A DNA stretch of 60,034 nucleotides from Bacteroidota bacterium (GTDB lineage: Bacteria; Bacteroidota; Bacteroidia; Palsa-965). The position numbers and the translations under genes were made by a program. Positions 18,685 through 27,866 of this stretch are shown piece after piece. The stretch is taken from positions 1 to 60,034 of the forward strand of contig JABDAO010000006.1 in the NCBI GenBank assembly GCA_013289095.1, written 5' to 3'. The notes under the pieces are model-generated. The model was not told the origin of the DNA. It worked only from the letters and a program-made list of their open reading frames with translations, and made no database searches. Position 1 is the stretch's first letter, and each line of letters opens with the position of its first letter.

Positions 18685-18701
18685 CAGAAAGAAAAGACAG
18701 C

Positions 18702-19649
18702 ATGAAGACACAACTCGCAGCGGGAATCGATATCGGTGGTACGAATACCATATTTGGTTTGGTTGACCAAACCGGAAAAATACATGAACGCGGTCATTTG
18801 TCAACCCTCTCTTATCCGACAGCCGAAACGCTTGTGGATGCAATCGCTGAAAAGATAAACGATTATACTGACAAACACAGGTCGGCGTTGGAACTGATCG
18901 GAGCAGGCGCTGGTGTTCCGAATGGGAATTTTTTCAGCGGTTGTATAGAATACGCTCCCAACCTCAAATGGAAAGGGGTAATCCCCCTGGCTTCCTATTT
19001 TGAAACCCGTTTATCCTGTCCCGCTTTTCTGACCAACGATGCAAAAGCAGCAGCGCTCGGCGAACTGCTTTTTGGAGGAGCAACAGGATTGAACGATTTT
19101 TTGTTCATCACCCTTGGCACCGGTCTGGGATGCGGTCTTGTTTCAAACGGGGAACTTGTTTATGGCCATGATGGAATGGCAGGAGAACTCGGGCATACGG
19201 TGTTTATTCCCGATGGAAGGTTATGCGGTTGTGGCAGAAAAGGATGTCTGGAGACGTATTGCTCAGCTTCTGGAATAAAGAAAACCTACCTGGAACTGAC
19301 AGGGCTCCCACACACCCCCGAAATCGATGCACGGTTCATTTACGAAAAGGCCCTTGACGGACAAAAAGAGGCGCTTGATTCATTTTATCAGACCGGCAAA
19401 TGGCTCGGACTCGCTTTGGCCAACTACGCTTCTGTAACAGGGCCTTCTGATATTTTTCTTTTCGGAGGCCTGGCCCAGGCAGGAGATTTGATTTTTCTTC
19501 CGGTCAAGAAATATTTTGAACTAAATTTGCTACAGGTCTTTCGGAATAAGATCAACATCCGGCGCTCCCTGCTCCCGGAAAACGATGCCCCGGTTCTTGG
19601 CGCCGCTTCCCTGGCCTGGAAGCATTTAAAAAAAGGATCTTCGGAATAA
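18702..19649 (+). CDS. ROK family sugar kinase
   Basis: 315 residues. ROK proteins are sugar kinases or repressors; this one has no HTH, so it is a kinase (glucokinase or GlcNAc kinase type). It has the phosphate-binding GIDIGGTNTIFGL (residues 8-20), catalytic Asp113 in TNDAKAAALGE, and the ROK signature with ELGH (162-165) and the zinc motif CGCGRKGC (175-182). It starts 17 bp after the MFS gene and ends 1 bp before the cytochrome gene, so translation is probably coupled. The substrate is not fixed by sequence; context favours N-acetylglucosamine or glucose. Confidence 0.9.
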   Translation: MKTQLAAGIDIGGTNTIFGLVDQTGKIHERGHLSTLSYPTAETLVDAIAEKINDYTDKHRSALELIGAGAGVPNGNFFSGCIEYAPNLKWKGVIPLASYFETRLSCPAFLTNDAKAAALGELLFGGATGLNDFLFITLGTGLGCGLVSNGELVYGHDGMAGELGHTVFIPDGRLCGCGRKGCLETYCSASGIKKTYLELTGLPHTPEIDARFIYEKALDGQKEALDSFYQTGKWLGLALANYASVTGPSDIFLFGGLAQAGDLIFLPVKKYFELNLLQVFRNKINIRRSLLPENDAPVLGAASLAWKHLKKGSSE

Positions 19650-19650
19650 C

Positions 19651-20745
19651 ATGGAACAACGATCAAATCAGGAGGAAAAAGAATTACTTGCAGTTATTCA
19701 GAAACTCCTGAACCTCATTCTCTTTTTACTTTTCGTAGTAATCGTCCTGTTGTATTTCCTGATTTTTGGAATTCCCAGACCCGGTTCGGAAGCAACGATT
19801 GGTAATTCCCTTGCGGGCTCATCCCAGACTGCCATGCTACAGACTGAAAAGAAAAGCGCCCCTGCTGTCTGGACGGCCCCCGACACCACACAATTGCCAA
19901 CAGGAGAGCTCCGGAAACAGATCCTCTATGGAAAATCCCTCATCGCGAATACCGCCTTGTATCTCGGCCCTCTGGGATCTGTGGCCCACATCAGCAACGG
20001 AATGAATTGCCAGAACTGTCATCTGGATGCCGGCACCCGCCCGTATGGAAACAATTACAGCGCGGTTGCGTCCACCTATCCTAAGTTCAGGGAACGTTCC
20101 GGAAAAACAGAGGATATTTTCAAACGGGTAAACGATTGTCTGGAACGAAGCCTCAATGGCAAGACGCTCGATTCATCTTCGAATGAAATGAAAGCCATAA
20201 AAGCCTATATCACCTGGCTGGGAATAAAGGTGAAGAAAGGAACAAAACCTCCTGGTTCGGGCATTCAGGATCTGCCATTTATGGATCGCGCCGCAGATCC
20301 CGGAAAAGGAGAACTTGTTTTCACATCCAAATGTATTTCCTGTCATGCCGCTGATGGCATGGGCAAGCTAAACGCCGACAACAAAACGTATCAGTACCCT
20401 CCGCTTTGGGGCGAACACAGCTATAACACCGGGGCCGGTTTATATCGTCTCTCCCGCCTGGCCGGTTATGTAAAAAACAATATGCCATTCGGTGCAACAC
20501 AGGCTTCGCCCCAGCTCAGCGATGCCGAAGCCTGGGATGTGGCCGCGTTTGTAAATTCCCAATACAGGCCGAAAGGAAATATCAGCAAGGACTGGCCAAA
20601 ACTTGCCGCTAAACCAATCGATCATCCATTCGGGCCCTATGCTGATTCATTTACTGAAACCCAACACAAGTATGGCCCCTTTGGTCAGATGGCAGCGCTA
20701 AAAAATATGGAAAAAGAAAAACAGAAAGTAAAGCAAGTCAATTAA
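19651..20745 (+). CDS. Membrane-anchored dihaem cytochrome c, TsdA-like
   Basis: 364 residues. One N-terminal transmembrane anchor (about 18-40), then two cytochrome c domains with CQNCH (120-124) and CISCH (228-232). Between them, [12 protein letters not shown] places a Cys at 163, 39 residues past the first haem His; characterised thiosulfate dehydrogenases (TsdA) use a Cys at about this spacing as an unusual haem ligand. The tail [20 protein letters not shown] also matches TsdA-type proteins, which join two thiosulfates to tetrathionate. The next three genes (split YeeE/YedE, SoxB-like) support a thiosulfate role. Electron acceptor unknown. It is only 1 bp from the ROK gene. Confidence 0.82.
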   Translation: MEQRSNQEEKELLAVIQKLLNLILFLLFVVIVLLYFLIFGIPRPGSEATIGNSLAGSSQTAMLQTEKKSAPAVWTAPDTTQLPTGELRKQILYGKSLIANTALYLGPLGSVAHISNGMNCQNCHLDAGTRPYGNNYSAVASTYPKFRERSGKTEDIFKRVNDCLERSLNGKTLDSSSNEMKAIKAYITWLGIKVKKGTKPPGSGIQDLPFMDRAADPGKGELVFTSKCISCHAADGMGKLNADNKTYQYPPLWGEHSYNTGAGLYRLSRLAGYVKNNMPFGATQASPQLSDAEAWDVAAFVNSQYRPKGNISKDWPKLAAKPIDHPFGPYADSFTETQHKYGPFGQMAALKNMEKEKQKVKQVN

Positions 20746-20795
20746 CCCATCGGCAGAAACCAAGCCTATTTTCAGACACTAAAAAAAATGACTGC

Positions 20796-21356
20796 ATGAA
20801 CATCCTCACACAACCCTGGCCCTGGTATGTATCGGGCCCCCTTATCGGATTGATGGTTCCGGCCTTGCTTATTTTGGGAAATAAGCCCTTCGGAATTTCA
20901 TCCACACTCAGGCATATCTGTGCTTCGTGTATCCCCACACGGGTTAAATTTTTTGATTACGACTGGAAAGCCGAATCCTGGAGCCTGTTGTTTGTTTTCG
21001 GTATTGCACTCGGAGGACTTGTTGCCGGTTTCTTTTTTCAGAACCCGAACCCGGTGCGTATTTCTGAACATACGGTTGCCGACTTAAGCGCCCTGGGCGT
21101 AAAAAATTATTCAGGATTTGTGCCCGACGACCTTTTCAATTTCAAAGCGCTTTTAACGCTCAGAGGATTTATACTCATGGTTGCAGGCGGTTTTCTGGTT
21201 GGTTTCGGGACCCGCTATGCCGGCGGTTGTACTTCGGGTCATGCCATCATGGGGCTTTCGAACCTGCAATGGCCATCGTTGGCAGCTACCTGTTGTTTTT
21301 TTGGCGCCGGGATACTTACCAGTTGGTTTATCCTGCCAATCATTATGCGTCTTTAA
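20796..21356 (+). CDS. YeeE/YedE thiosulfate transporter, N-terminal half protein
   Basis: 186 residues with about five transmembrane segments. The motif [18 protein letters not shown] is the first half of the YeeE/YedE (TsuA) pattern, whose conserved Cys residues hand thiosulfate through the pore. In this lineage the transporter is split in two genes; the second half follows at 21393. HICASCIP carries two more Cys near the first loop. Inner membrane. Likely substrate thiosulfate or another reduced sulfur anion. Confidence 0.87.
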   Translation: MNILTQPWPWYVSGPLIGLMVPALLILGNKPFGISSTLRHICASCIPTRVKFFDYDWKAESWSLLFVFGIALGGLVAGFFFQNPNPVRISEHTVADLSALGVKNYSGFVPDDLFNFKALLTLRGFILMVAGGFLVGFGTRYAGGCTSGHAIMGLSNLQWPSLAATCCFFGAGILTSWFILPIIMRL

Positions 21357-21392
21357 GGAAGACTGTTTTATTCATTTTTTCAAACTCCGCAC

Positions 21393-21803
21393 ATGAACAA
21401 ACTCAAATTTATCCTTCTCGGTTTTATCTTTGGTGTGATCCTGATCAAGGCCGAAGTCATATCCTGGTTCCGTATCCAGGAAATGTTCAGGTTCCAGGCT
21501 TTTCAGATGTATGGAATTATCGGATCAGCGGTGATGGTTGGGATGCTGAGCGTCTGGCTCATCAAACGCAACAAGATAAAAACCATTTCGGGCGAAGAAA
21601 TTAAAATTGCCGATAAAGAATTTAGCTATGGCAATATTATCGGCGGCTCTATGTTCGGTATAGGCTGGGCGCTTACAGGCGCTTGTCCTGGCCCGATCTA
21701 TGCATTGCTGGGCAGCGGGATCGCTGTCTTTGCGGTTGTTTTGGTGTCGGCCGTTTTGGGTACCTTTGTTTATGGCCTTCTGAAAGACAAGTTGCCACAC
21801 TAG
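21393..21803 (+). CDS. YeeE/YedE second half, DUF6691-type protein
   Basis: 136 residues, about four transmembrane segments. ALTGACPGPIYALLGSG is the second Cys-containing motif of YeeE/YedE transporters. It partners the gene ending 36 bp upstream to form one pore. The short gap and the same strand point to cotranscription. Confidence 0.87.
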   Translation: MNKLKFILLGFIFGVILIKAEVISWFRIQEMFRFQAFQMYGIIGSAVMVGMLSVWLIKRNKIKTISGEEIKIADKEFSYGNIIGGSMFGIGWALTGACPGPIYALLGSGIAVFAVVLVSAVLGTFVYGLLKDKLPH

Positions 21804-21843
21804 AACACCACCCTACCCATCTGCTTTTTTTGATTCACCCGTT

Positions 21844-23640
21844 TTGATGAATGCTATGAGTGATACCCCTTGCAACAAACCCGATTGTACGTGTTCCTGC
21901 CATCATCCCGGCGCTCTGGAAGATGCCGCTGAAAAGAAAAACCAGCATGGGCAAACCCGCCGTGACTTTATCCGGTATACAGGCATGGCCGCCATTGGTC
22001 TGGGCATCGGGCCTGCGCTTTCCTGGTGGCTGCAGGACAAGGATAAGATAAAAGATATCATCAAGAATCCGGCAATACAAAACGGAAAGGCGCAACGCTT
22101 CACCATTCTTCATACCTCCGACATTCACGGGCAGCTTGATATTCACGACGAATTTTTCTGGGAAAACGGCAAAGCGGTTTACAAGAAAAGAGGTGGATTT
22201 GCCACGCTTCAAACCATGATCAGGGAGCTGCGCAAACAAAACCCCTTGAACACCCTGGTGGTGGATGGGGGCGATTGTTTCCAGGGCAGCGGCATTGCCT
22301 CCCTCACCCAGGGACAGGCCCTCATGCCCCTGATCAATAAAATAAACTACGACCTGGTCCTTCCCGGCAACTGGGAAGTAGCATTCGGCAAACGCATGCT
22401 CCTGAAAGACATGAACGGATACCAGGCTGCCAAGGTTTGCGCCAACATGTTCAACAACGATGACTTTGAACACGATTTACTTTTCCCTCCCTATCAGATT
22501 TTCAATCTGGGCGGGCTAAAGATCGGGTTTATCGGTTACAATGATCCGCTCACGCCCATACGCCAGAGTCCCGCGTATTCAAAAGGGATTAAATTCACCA
22601 AACCCGAAAAAAACCTGCAGCGTTATGTAAAAATACTGAGGGAAGAACGGGGTTGTGCCATGGTATTTGTGCTTTCGCACATGGGGCTTGCCCAGCAACT
22701 TCATCTGAGCAATGACCCTTGCGCACAAGGAGTTAATTATATCCTCGGCGCCGATACCCACGAACGCATCCGTGAACCTTTGCAGGGAAAATACAGCAAG
22801 GTAACCGAACCGGGGGCCTTCGCCTCATTTGTCGGAAAACTCGATATCGTGATCGAAAACGGGAAAATAAAGGATGAAGTCTACGAACTCATCGATGTGG
22901 ACCCTGGAAAATATCCCGAAGACCCTGAAATGAAGCACCTGATCGAGTCTACAAAGGCCCCATACAACAAGGTACTGAAGGAGGTGATCGGGCAGACCAA
23001 GACCCCCCTTGTGCGTTATTACATCATCGAAACCCCGATGGATAATCTCATCACCGATGCCGTGATGTGGCGTTTCAAGACAGATATCGTGGTTTCGAAC
23101 GGGTTCCGTTTTTGTCCTCCACTTGTGCCCGATGAAAAGACCGGGGTTGCCGATATTACCAAAGACTATCTGTGGAGTATGCTCCCGGTAAATTCTGAAG
23201 TCAAGACAGCCGATGTAAAAGGAAAACAAATCCTTAACTGGCTTGAAAAAGAACTCGAGAATGTTTTTGCAACCGATGCCACCAAGCGGTTCGGTGGCTG
23301 GTTTGTTCGTTTCAATGGAATGCAGGTCAGGTTTACCATCGGCAACAAAAAAGGGGAACGTGTCCAGGAAGTGAAAATTAAGGGAGAACTGCTGGATCCC
23401 GAAAAAATGTATTCGATGACCGCCTGCGAACGCGAGGGAGACCCCGACAATATGTTATGCCGGATGATGAATGTACACAACTCCGTTCCTCAGGGTGTCC
23501 TCTTACACGATGTGATGGAAAATTACCTGGCCGAATTTTCACCGGTATCGCCCCGGGTAGAAGGCCGCGCCATTGCCACCGACGGAAGCCCCGAGCTGCT
23601 GACACAGGCTGCGGAAGGCGTACCCTATCAGTTTCGGTAA
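21844..23640 (+). CDS. SoxB-like metallophosphoesterase / 5'-nucleotidase superfamily
   Basis: 598 residues. A Cys-rich N-terminus (CNKPDCTCSC) is followed by a Tat-type signal (RRDFIRYTGMAAIGLGIGP), so it is exported folded. The calcineurin-like domain has HTSDIHGQLD, VVDGGDCFQGSG, PGNWEVAFG, VLSHMG and GADTHER; a 5'-nucleotidase C-terminal domain follows from about 380. Ordinary 5'-nucleotidases have GNHE; here the His is Trp, which recalls the GHWEFTYG of SoxB, the dimanganese enzyme that frees sulfate from the SoxYZ carrier. SoxYZ genes are not in the window, so the true substrate is open. Context with TsdA-like and YeeE genes supports sulfur chemistry. Confidence 0.8.
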   Translation: MMNAMSDTPCNKPDCTCSCHHPGALEDAAEKKNQHGQTRRDFIRYTGMAAIGLGIGPALSWWLQDKDKIKDIIKNPAIQNGKAQRFTILHTSDIHGQLDIHDEFFWENGKAVYKKRGGFATLQTMIRELRKQNPLNTLVVDGGDCFQGSGIASLTQGQALMPLINKINYDLVLPGNWEVAFGKRMLLKDMNGYQAAKVCANMFNNDDFEHDLLFPPYQIFNLGGLKIGFIGYNDPLTPIRQSPAYSKGIKFTKPEKNLQRYVKILREERGCAMVFVLSHMGLAQQLHLSNDPCAQGVNYILGADTHERIREPLQGKYSKVTEPGAFASFVGKLDIVIENGKIKDEVYELIDVDPGKYPEDPEMKHLIESTKAPYNKVLKEVIGQTKTPLVRYYIIETPMDNLITDAVMWRFKTDIVVSNGFRFCPPLVPDEKTGVADITKDYLWSMLPVNSEVKTADVKGKQILNWLEKELENVFATDATKRFGGWFVRFNGMQVRFTIGNKKGERVQEVKIKGELLDPEKMYSMTACEREGDPDNMLCRMMNVHNSVPQGVLLHDVMENYLAEFSPVSPRVEGRAIATDGSPELLTQAAEGVPYQFR

Positions 23641-23733
23641 CCCCTTTTGTCTACTACCAGGAATCTGGTCAGCTGACAACAAAACTATCCTGTTCTTCAA
23701 TCACGCTAATTCAAATTAGTACCCCAACCCTGT

Positions 23734-25332
23734 ATGTTGAAATTTTGTTTCAGCTTTTTATTTCTGACAGGTCTCGCTTCCACGTTTTTTTCGCAAATAC
23801 AACCGTTTCCCGTAATTCCTCTTCCTGCACTGGCAACCAGCGACACGGGCTCTTTTTCAATCACACCCTCCACCCTGCTGGTTGATAGCTTGAATGAGTT
23901 TTTCGACGAAATCAAAGCCTTCAATGAGCAGCTGAACAACTACTTCGGATTTGTTTTGCCGGTGGCTTCAAAAAGTGCAGGCAACTCCTGCATCCTACTC
24001 TTTCACCGACAGGAGGGCAACGGTAACCAGTCTGCGGAAGCTTATTCCATGCAGGTAACAAAACAGAACATCTTGATTACAGGTTACCCCGCAGGTGTTT
24101 TTCATGGTCTGGAAACCTTGTTCCAGCTCATGAACGGACAAATCGAAATTTCTGTTCCGTGCGTGTCAATAACCGATAAACCGACATTCGGCTGGAGAGG
24201 CATGCACCTGGATGTAAGCCGGCACTTTTTTACCAAGGAGGAGATAAAAAAATACCTGGATTATCTTGCGCTTTACAAGTTCAACGTTTTTCACTGGCAC
24301 CTGACCGATGATCAGGGCTGGAGGATAGAAATCAAAAAATACCCCCTGCTCACCCAACTCGGTTCAGAACGCAAGGAAACCGTTATCGGAAAATGCTCGG
24401 ATACGGCACACTACGATGGAAAGCCCTACGGTGGTTTTTATACCCAGGAGGATATTAAAGAAATCGTGCGCTATGCAACGGCAAGACATATCGTGATTGT
24501 CCCCGAAATCGAAATGCCGGGTCATGCCCGTGCCGCCATGGCCGCTTATCCTCAGTTTTCATGTACAGGAGGTCCTTTTGAGGTGGCTACCACCTGGGGC
24601 GGGTTTGATGATGTGTTTTGTCCCAAACCCGAGACCTTTCAATTCCTGGAGGACATACTTACCGAAGTCATGCAACTTTTTCCGGGGCCCTACATACACA
24701 TTGGAGGCGATGAGTGCCGTAAAAAACGCTGGAAATCATGTCCCAGCTGTCAGGCCCTGATGAAAAAAGAAGGATTGAAAAACGAAAACGAACTGCAAAG
24801 TTATTTTATCCGCCAGATCGAAACCTTTGTTCATGCCCATGGAAAACAGATGATAGGCTGGGACGAGATCCTCGAAGGGGGACTTGCTCCAAATGCAATT
24901 GTCATGAGCTGGAGAGGCGCCACGGGAGGGATCAAGGCGGCGAAACAAAAACACCAGGTAGTAATGAGTCCGGGCACGCCTTGCTATTTTGATCATTATC
25001 AAAGCAAGGACCGTTCAACAGAACCGCTTGCCATCGGCGGCTTTAATCCTTTGGAAAATGTTTATCTTTATGAGCCTGTGCCAGCTAAATTACTCCCGGC
25101 AGAACGAAAGTATATCCTGGGGGCACAGGGAAATGTCTGGACAGAATACATCACCACGTTCAGCCAGGTTGAATACATGTCTGTTCCACGCATGTGCGCG
25201 CTCTCGGAAGCCCTCTGGAGTCCTGCCTCCAAAAAAGCGTATGCCGGTTTCCTGGAACGTTTGAAACTGCACCAAAGGTTGCTTGACCGGATGAAGGTTA
25301 ATTATGCAACCCATTTTTCAACTCAAAAGTAA
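23734..25332 (+). CDS. Beta-N-acetylhexosaminidase, GH20
   Basis: 532 residues. Signal peptide (cleavage near residues 19-21), a GH20b-type N-terminal domain to about 150, then the catalytic TIM barrel: GWRGMHLDVSRHFF, FNVFHWHLTDDQGWR, EIEMPGHARA, and the catalytic pair Asp326-Glu327 in HIGGDEC. GH20 enzymes remove terminal GlcNAc or GalNAc using the substrate acetamido group. W-rich blocks IGWDEI and SWRG complete the site. It probably works in the periplasm on N-glycan or chitin fragments, feeding the transporter and kinase upstream. It ends 8 bp before the glycosylasparaginase gene. Confidence 0.93.
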   Translation: MLKFCFSFLFLTGLASTFFSQIQPFPVIPLPALATSDTGSFSITPSTLLVDSLNEFFDEIKAFNEQLNNYFGFVLPVASKSAGNSCILLFHRQEGNGNQSAEAYSMQVTKQNILITGYPAGVFHGLETLFQLMNGQIEISVPCVSITDKPTFGWRGMHLDVSRHFFTKEEIKKYLDYLALYKFNVFHWHLTDDQGWRIEIKKYPLLTQLGSERKETVIGKCSDTAHYDGKPYGGFYTQEDIKEIVRYATARHIVIVPEIEMPGHARAAMAAYPQFSCTGGPFEVATTWGGFDDVFCPKPETFQFLEDILTEVMQLFPGPYIHIGGDECRKKRWKSCPSCQALMKKEGLKNENELQSYFIRQIETFVHAHGKQMIGWDEILEGGLAPNAIVMSWRGATGGIKAAKQKHQVVMSPGTPCYFDHYQSKDRSTEPLAIGGFNPLENVYLYEPVPAKLLPAERKYILGAQGNVWTEYITTFSQVEYMSVPRMCALSEALWSPASKKAYAGFLERLKLHQRLLDRMKVNYATHFSTQK

Positions 25333-25340
25333 AACACGTC

Positions 25341-26321
25341 ATGACCAGTCGCCGGAAATTTATACAGACAGCAGGCTTTGCCGGGGCTGCTGCACTGATA
25401 GGTCTTCCTGAAATTTCACTGGCCGAAAAACGCCCGGCTAGCGGAACAACGAAGCCGATTGTACTGAGCACCTGGAAACGTGGTCTTGCAGCCAACGATG
25501 GGGCCTGGAAAGTGCTCTCTGCAAATGGAAGGGCCCTGGATGCCGTCGAAAAAGGAGTGAATGTTACCGAAGCCGATTTTACAGACCGCAGCGTCGGACT
25601 GGGTGCATTGCCCGACCGCGACGGGCATGTGACCCTCGATGCCAGTATTATGGATGAACATGGATCCTGTGGCTCGGTTGCATTCCTGCAGCATATCATG
25701 CACCCGGTATCTGTTGCAAGACTGGTCATGGAAAAAACACCCCATGTCATGCTTGTTGGCGAAGGCGCCTTGCAGTTTGCACTTGAAAACGGGTTTAAAA
25801 AAGAACCCGATAAACTGAGCCCCGCCAGCGAGCAGGCTTGGAAGGAATGGTTGAAAAAAAGCGAATACAAACCGGTGGTCAACATCGAAAATCACGACAC
25901 CATTGGTATGATTGCACTGGATGCCGCCGGAAACCTCAGCGGTTCTTGCACCACAAGCGGTCTGGCCTACAAAATGCATGGCCGCGTAGGCGATTCACCG
26001 ATCATCGGAGCCGGCATGTATGTCGACAATGAGGTTGGGGCTGCCTGTGCTACCGGTGTAGGCGAAGCGGTCATGAAAATCTGCGGAAGTTTCCTCGTCG
26101 TGGAATACATGCGCCAAGGCATGAGCCCCGATGCGGCGTGCCGGGCAGCTGTAAAACGGCTTACCGAACGAAACCCGAATTACAAGGACATACAGGTAGG
26201 CTTCCTGGCCTTAAATAAACAGGGAGAGACGGGCGCTTATGCTGTCCAGCATGGTTTTAATTATGCCCTGTGCGACTCTTCGGGGAATAAACTGGTGGAT
26301 GCTGATTTTTTTGTTAACTAA
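25341..26321 (+). CDS. N4-(beta-N-acetylglucosaminyl)-L-asparaginase
   Basis: 326 residues. An Ntn-hydrolase that cleaves the GlcNAc-Asn bond of N-linked glycans, made as a precursor that cuts itself before a catalytic Thr. That Thr is 187 in NHDTIGM. Substrate-site blocks GDSPIIGAGMYVDN and ATGVGEAVMK are present. The Tat-type signal (SRRKFIQTAGFAGAAALIG) indicates export. With GH20 next to it and GH92 at 28389, it points to breakdown of N-glycoproteins. Last gene of the run starting at 17074. Confidence 0.93.
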   Translation: MTSRRKFIQTAGFAGAAALIGLPEISLAEKRPASGTTKPIVLSTWKRGLAANDGAWKVLSANGRALDAVEKGVNVTEADFTDRSVGLGALPDRDGHVTLDASIMDEHGSCGSVAFLQHIMHPVSVARLVMEKTPHVMLVGEGALQFALENGFKKEPDKLSPASEQAWKEWLKKSEYKPVVNIENHDTIGMIALDAAGNLSGSCTTSGLAYKMHGRVGDSPIIGAGMYVDNEVGAACATGVGEAVMKICGSFLVVEYMRQGMSPDAACRAAVKRLTERNPNYKDIQVGFLALNKQGETGAYAVQHGFNYALCDSSGNKLVDADFFVN

Positions 26322-26438
26322 TTGTATCGCCAAAAATATAGTTTCACGGTTCCTTCCTATTCATGGTTCTTTTCTTCTTACATAGCAGGCACATCGGATC
26401 GTTTTGGGTCCACGTCATTTTCGGGGGAGTAACCTGTT

Positions 26439-26598
26439 GTATCCCGCATTATGCATTAGAACCAGGCATTCGCGCTCAAAAGGCCAGCAGCACAACGAAC
26501 CTGCGGGATAACCCATCCCGATGACTATCGGGACACACACAAAGCTTAACGCACGTTGCATTAGCCTGTTACACGGCTTTTCCAAAATCCCGGTTTAT
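26439..26598 (+). repeat. Interspersed element type A, copy 3
   Basis: Starts GTATCCCGC and ends CGGTTTAT, with CGCTCAAAAGGCC, GCGGGATAACCC, the hairpin TCCCGAT-GACT-ATCGGGA and GCTTAACGCACGTTGCATTAGCC. The right arm of the terminal hairpin is damaged (GGCTTTTCC in place of GGCTAATGC). It lies just before tandem array 2. Confidence 0.78.
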
Positions 26599-26711
26599 AG
26601 CATAGACCCTCGATAAAAAACGCTTGCTATTCCTCATTCCGGTACGAAACGTTCGGAAATCTGTCGGAACAGGAATGGAACCTTACGGATTGTATCAGAA
26701 ACATTAGAGGG

Positions 26712-26836
26712 CAGCTTACAACCTTGACAAGGCATCACGCAGCCTTAGCAAGGCATCATGTAGCCTTGACAAGGTATCTCGTAGCCTTAGCAAGACATCT
26801 TACAACCTTGCAAAGGCATTTCGTAGCCCTGATAAG
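26712..26836. repeat. Tandem array 2a, 21-bp unit
   Basis: About six imperfect copies of a 21-bp unit such as AAGGCATCACGCAGCCTTAG plus one base. The sequence is unrelated to array 2b, which begins about 25 bp later, but the period is the same. Confidence 0.78.
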
Positions 26837-26859
26837 GAACCAGAGGGAAAGTATCAGGA

Positions 26860-27545
26860 ACCTCGGGGAACATGTCGGGAACCTTAGTGAACATGTCGGG
26901 AAACTCGGGGAACATGTCGGGAAGCTTGGGGAACATGTCGGGAAGCTTAGTAAACATGTCGGGAAACTCGGGGAACATGTCGGGAAGCTTGGGGAACATG
27001 TCGGGAAACTCGGGGAACATGTCGGGAAGCTTAGTAAACATGTCGGGAAACTCGGGGAACATGTCGGGAAGCTTAGTAAACATGTCGGGAAACTCGGGGA
27101 ACATGTCGGGAAGCTTAGCAAACATGTCGGGAAGCTTAGTAAACGTGTCGGGAAGCTTAGTAAACATGTCGGGAACCTTGGGGAACATGTCGGGAAGCTT
27201 AGTAAACATGTCGGGAACCTTGGGGAACATGTCGGGAAGCTTAGTAAACATGTCGGGAAGCTTAGCAAACATGTCGGGAAGCTTAGTAAACATGTCGGGA
27301 ACCTTAGTAAACGTGTCGGGAAGCTTAGGGAACATGTCGGGAAGCTTAGTAAACATGTCGGGAAACTAAGGGAACATGTCGGGAAGCTTGGGGAACGTGT
27401 CGGGAACCTAAGGGAACATGTCGGGAACCTTGGGGAACGTGTCGATAACCTAAGGGAATGTGTCGGGAACCTCGGGGAACATGTCGGGAACCTCAGGGAA
27501 CATGTAAGGAACCTGAGGGAATGTGTCGGGAACCCCTGGGAAACG
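26860..27545. repeat. Tandem array 2b, 21-bp unit
   Basis: More than 30 copies of a 21-bp unit. The half AACATGTCGGGAA is nearly constant; the other half switches among GCTTAGTA, ACTCGGGG, CCTTGGGG and a few others, in an order that itself looks locally duplicated. Open frames run through on both strands because 21 is a multiple of three, but one plus-strand frame is closed by a TAA at a variant unit (about 27366) and no frame has a non-repeat domain. DNA-level conservation is a better reading than coding. The last units (27440-27545) are degenerate. Confidence 0.85.
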
Positions 27546-27866
27546 TGTCTCTGGCTGGATCAACATGCAGCAGTTATTCGATCTCTGCCCCCCGGCTTTT
27601 GACATTGACCCCTGGTTTTGTCTATCTCGTGTACATCTATGTTCCTCCAGGTCTCCGTGGCAAGTCAATATAGCCCCCTATCAACGTGGAGTGGTATGGC
27701 TTTGTGCTTTTCTCCTAATTAATTAACGTATCCCCAATATTATGTTTACCCGAAAAAACGAGCTTTGATTCGTAGAGCTAATAAACAAAATCCAGCCCTA
27801 TCATTCAGAAAATATCAAACAACGCTGCAAGCACTTTCATAAAATCATACTTAAAAAAACAAAATC
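27546..27866. other. Gene-free stretch before precursor peptide
   Basis: No gene seen. The final 140 bases are AT-rich and contain the leader of the small gene at 27867, ending in an A-rich run before the ATG. Confidence 0.4.

Noticed and set aside
26860..27545. Coiled-coil or adhesin protein from array 2b
   Set aside because: Open frames exist in several frames on both strands and one is closed by a TAA in a variant unit; the constant half is kept as DNA, not as codons.
26712..27545. CRISPR array
   Set aside because: Units are contiguous with no unique spacers, and no cas gene is in the window.
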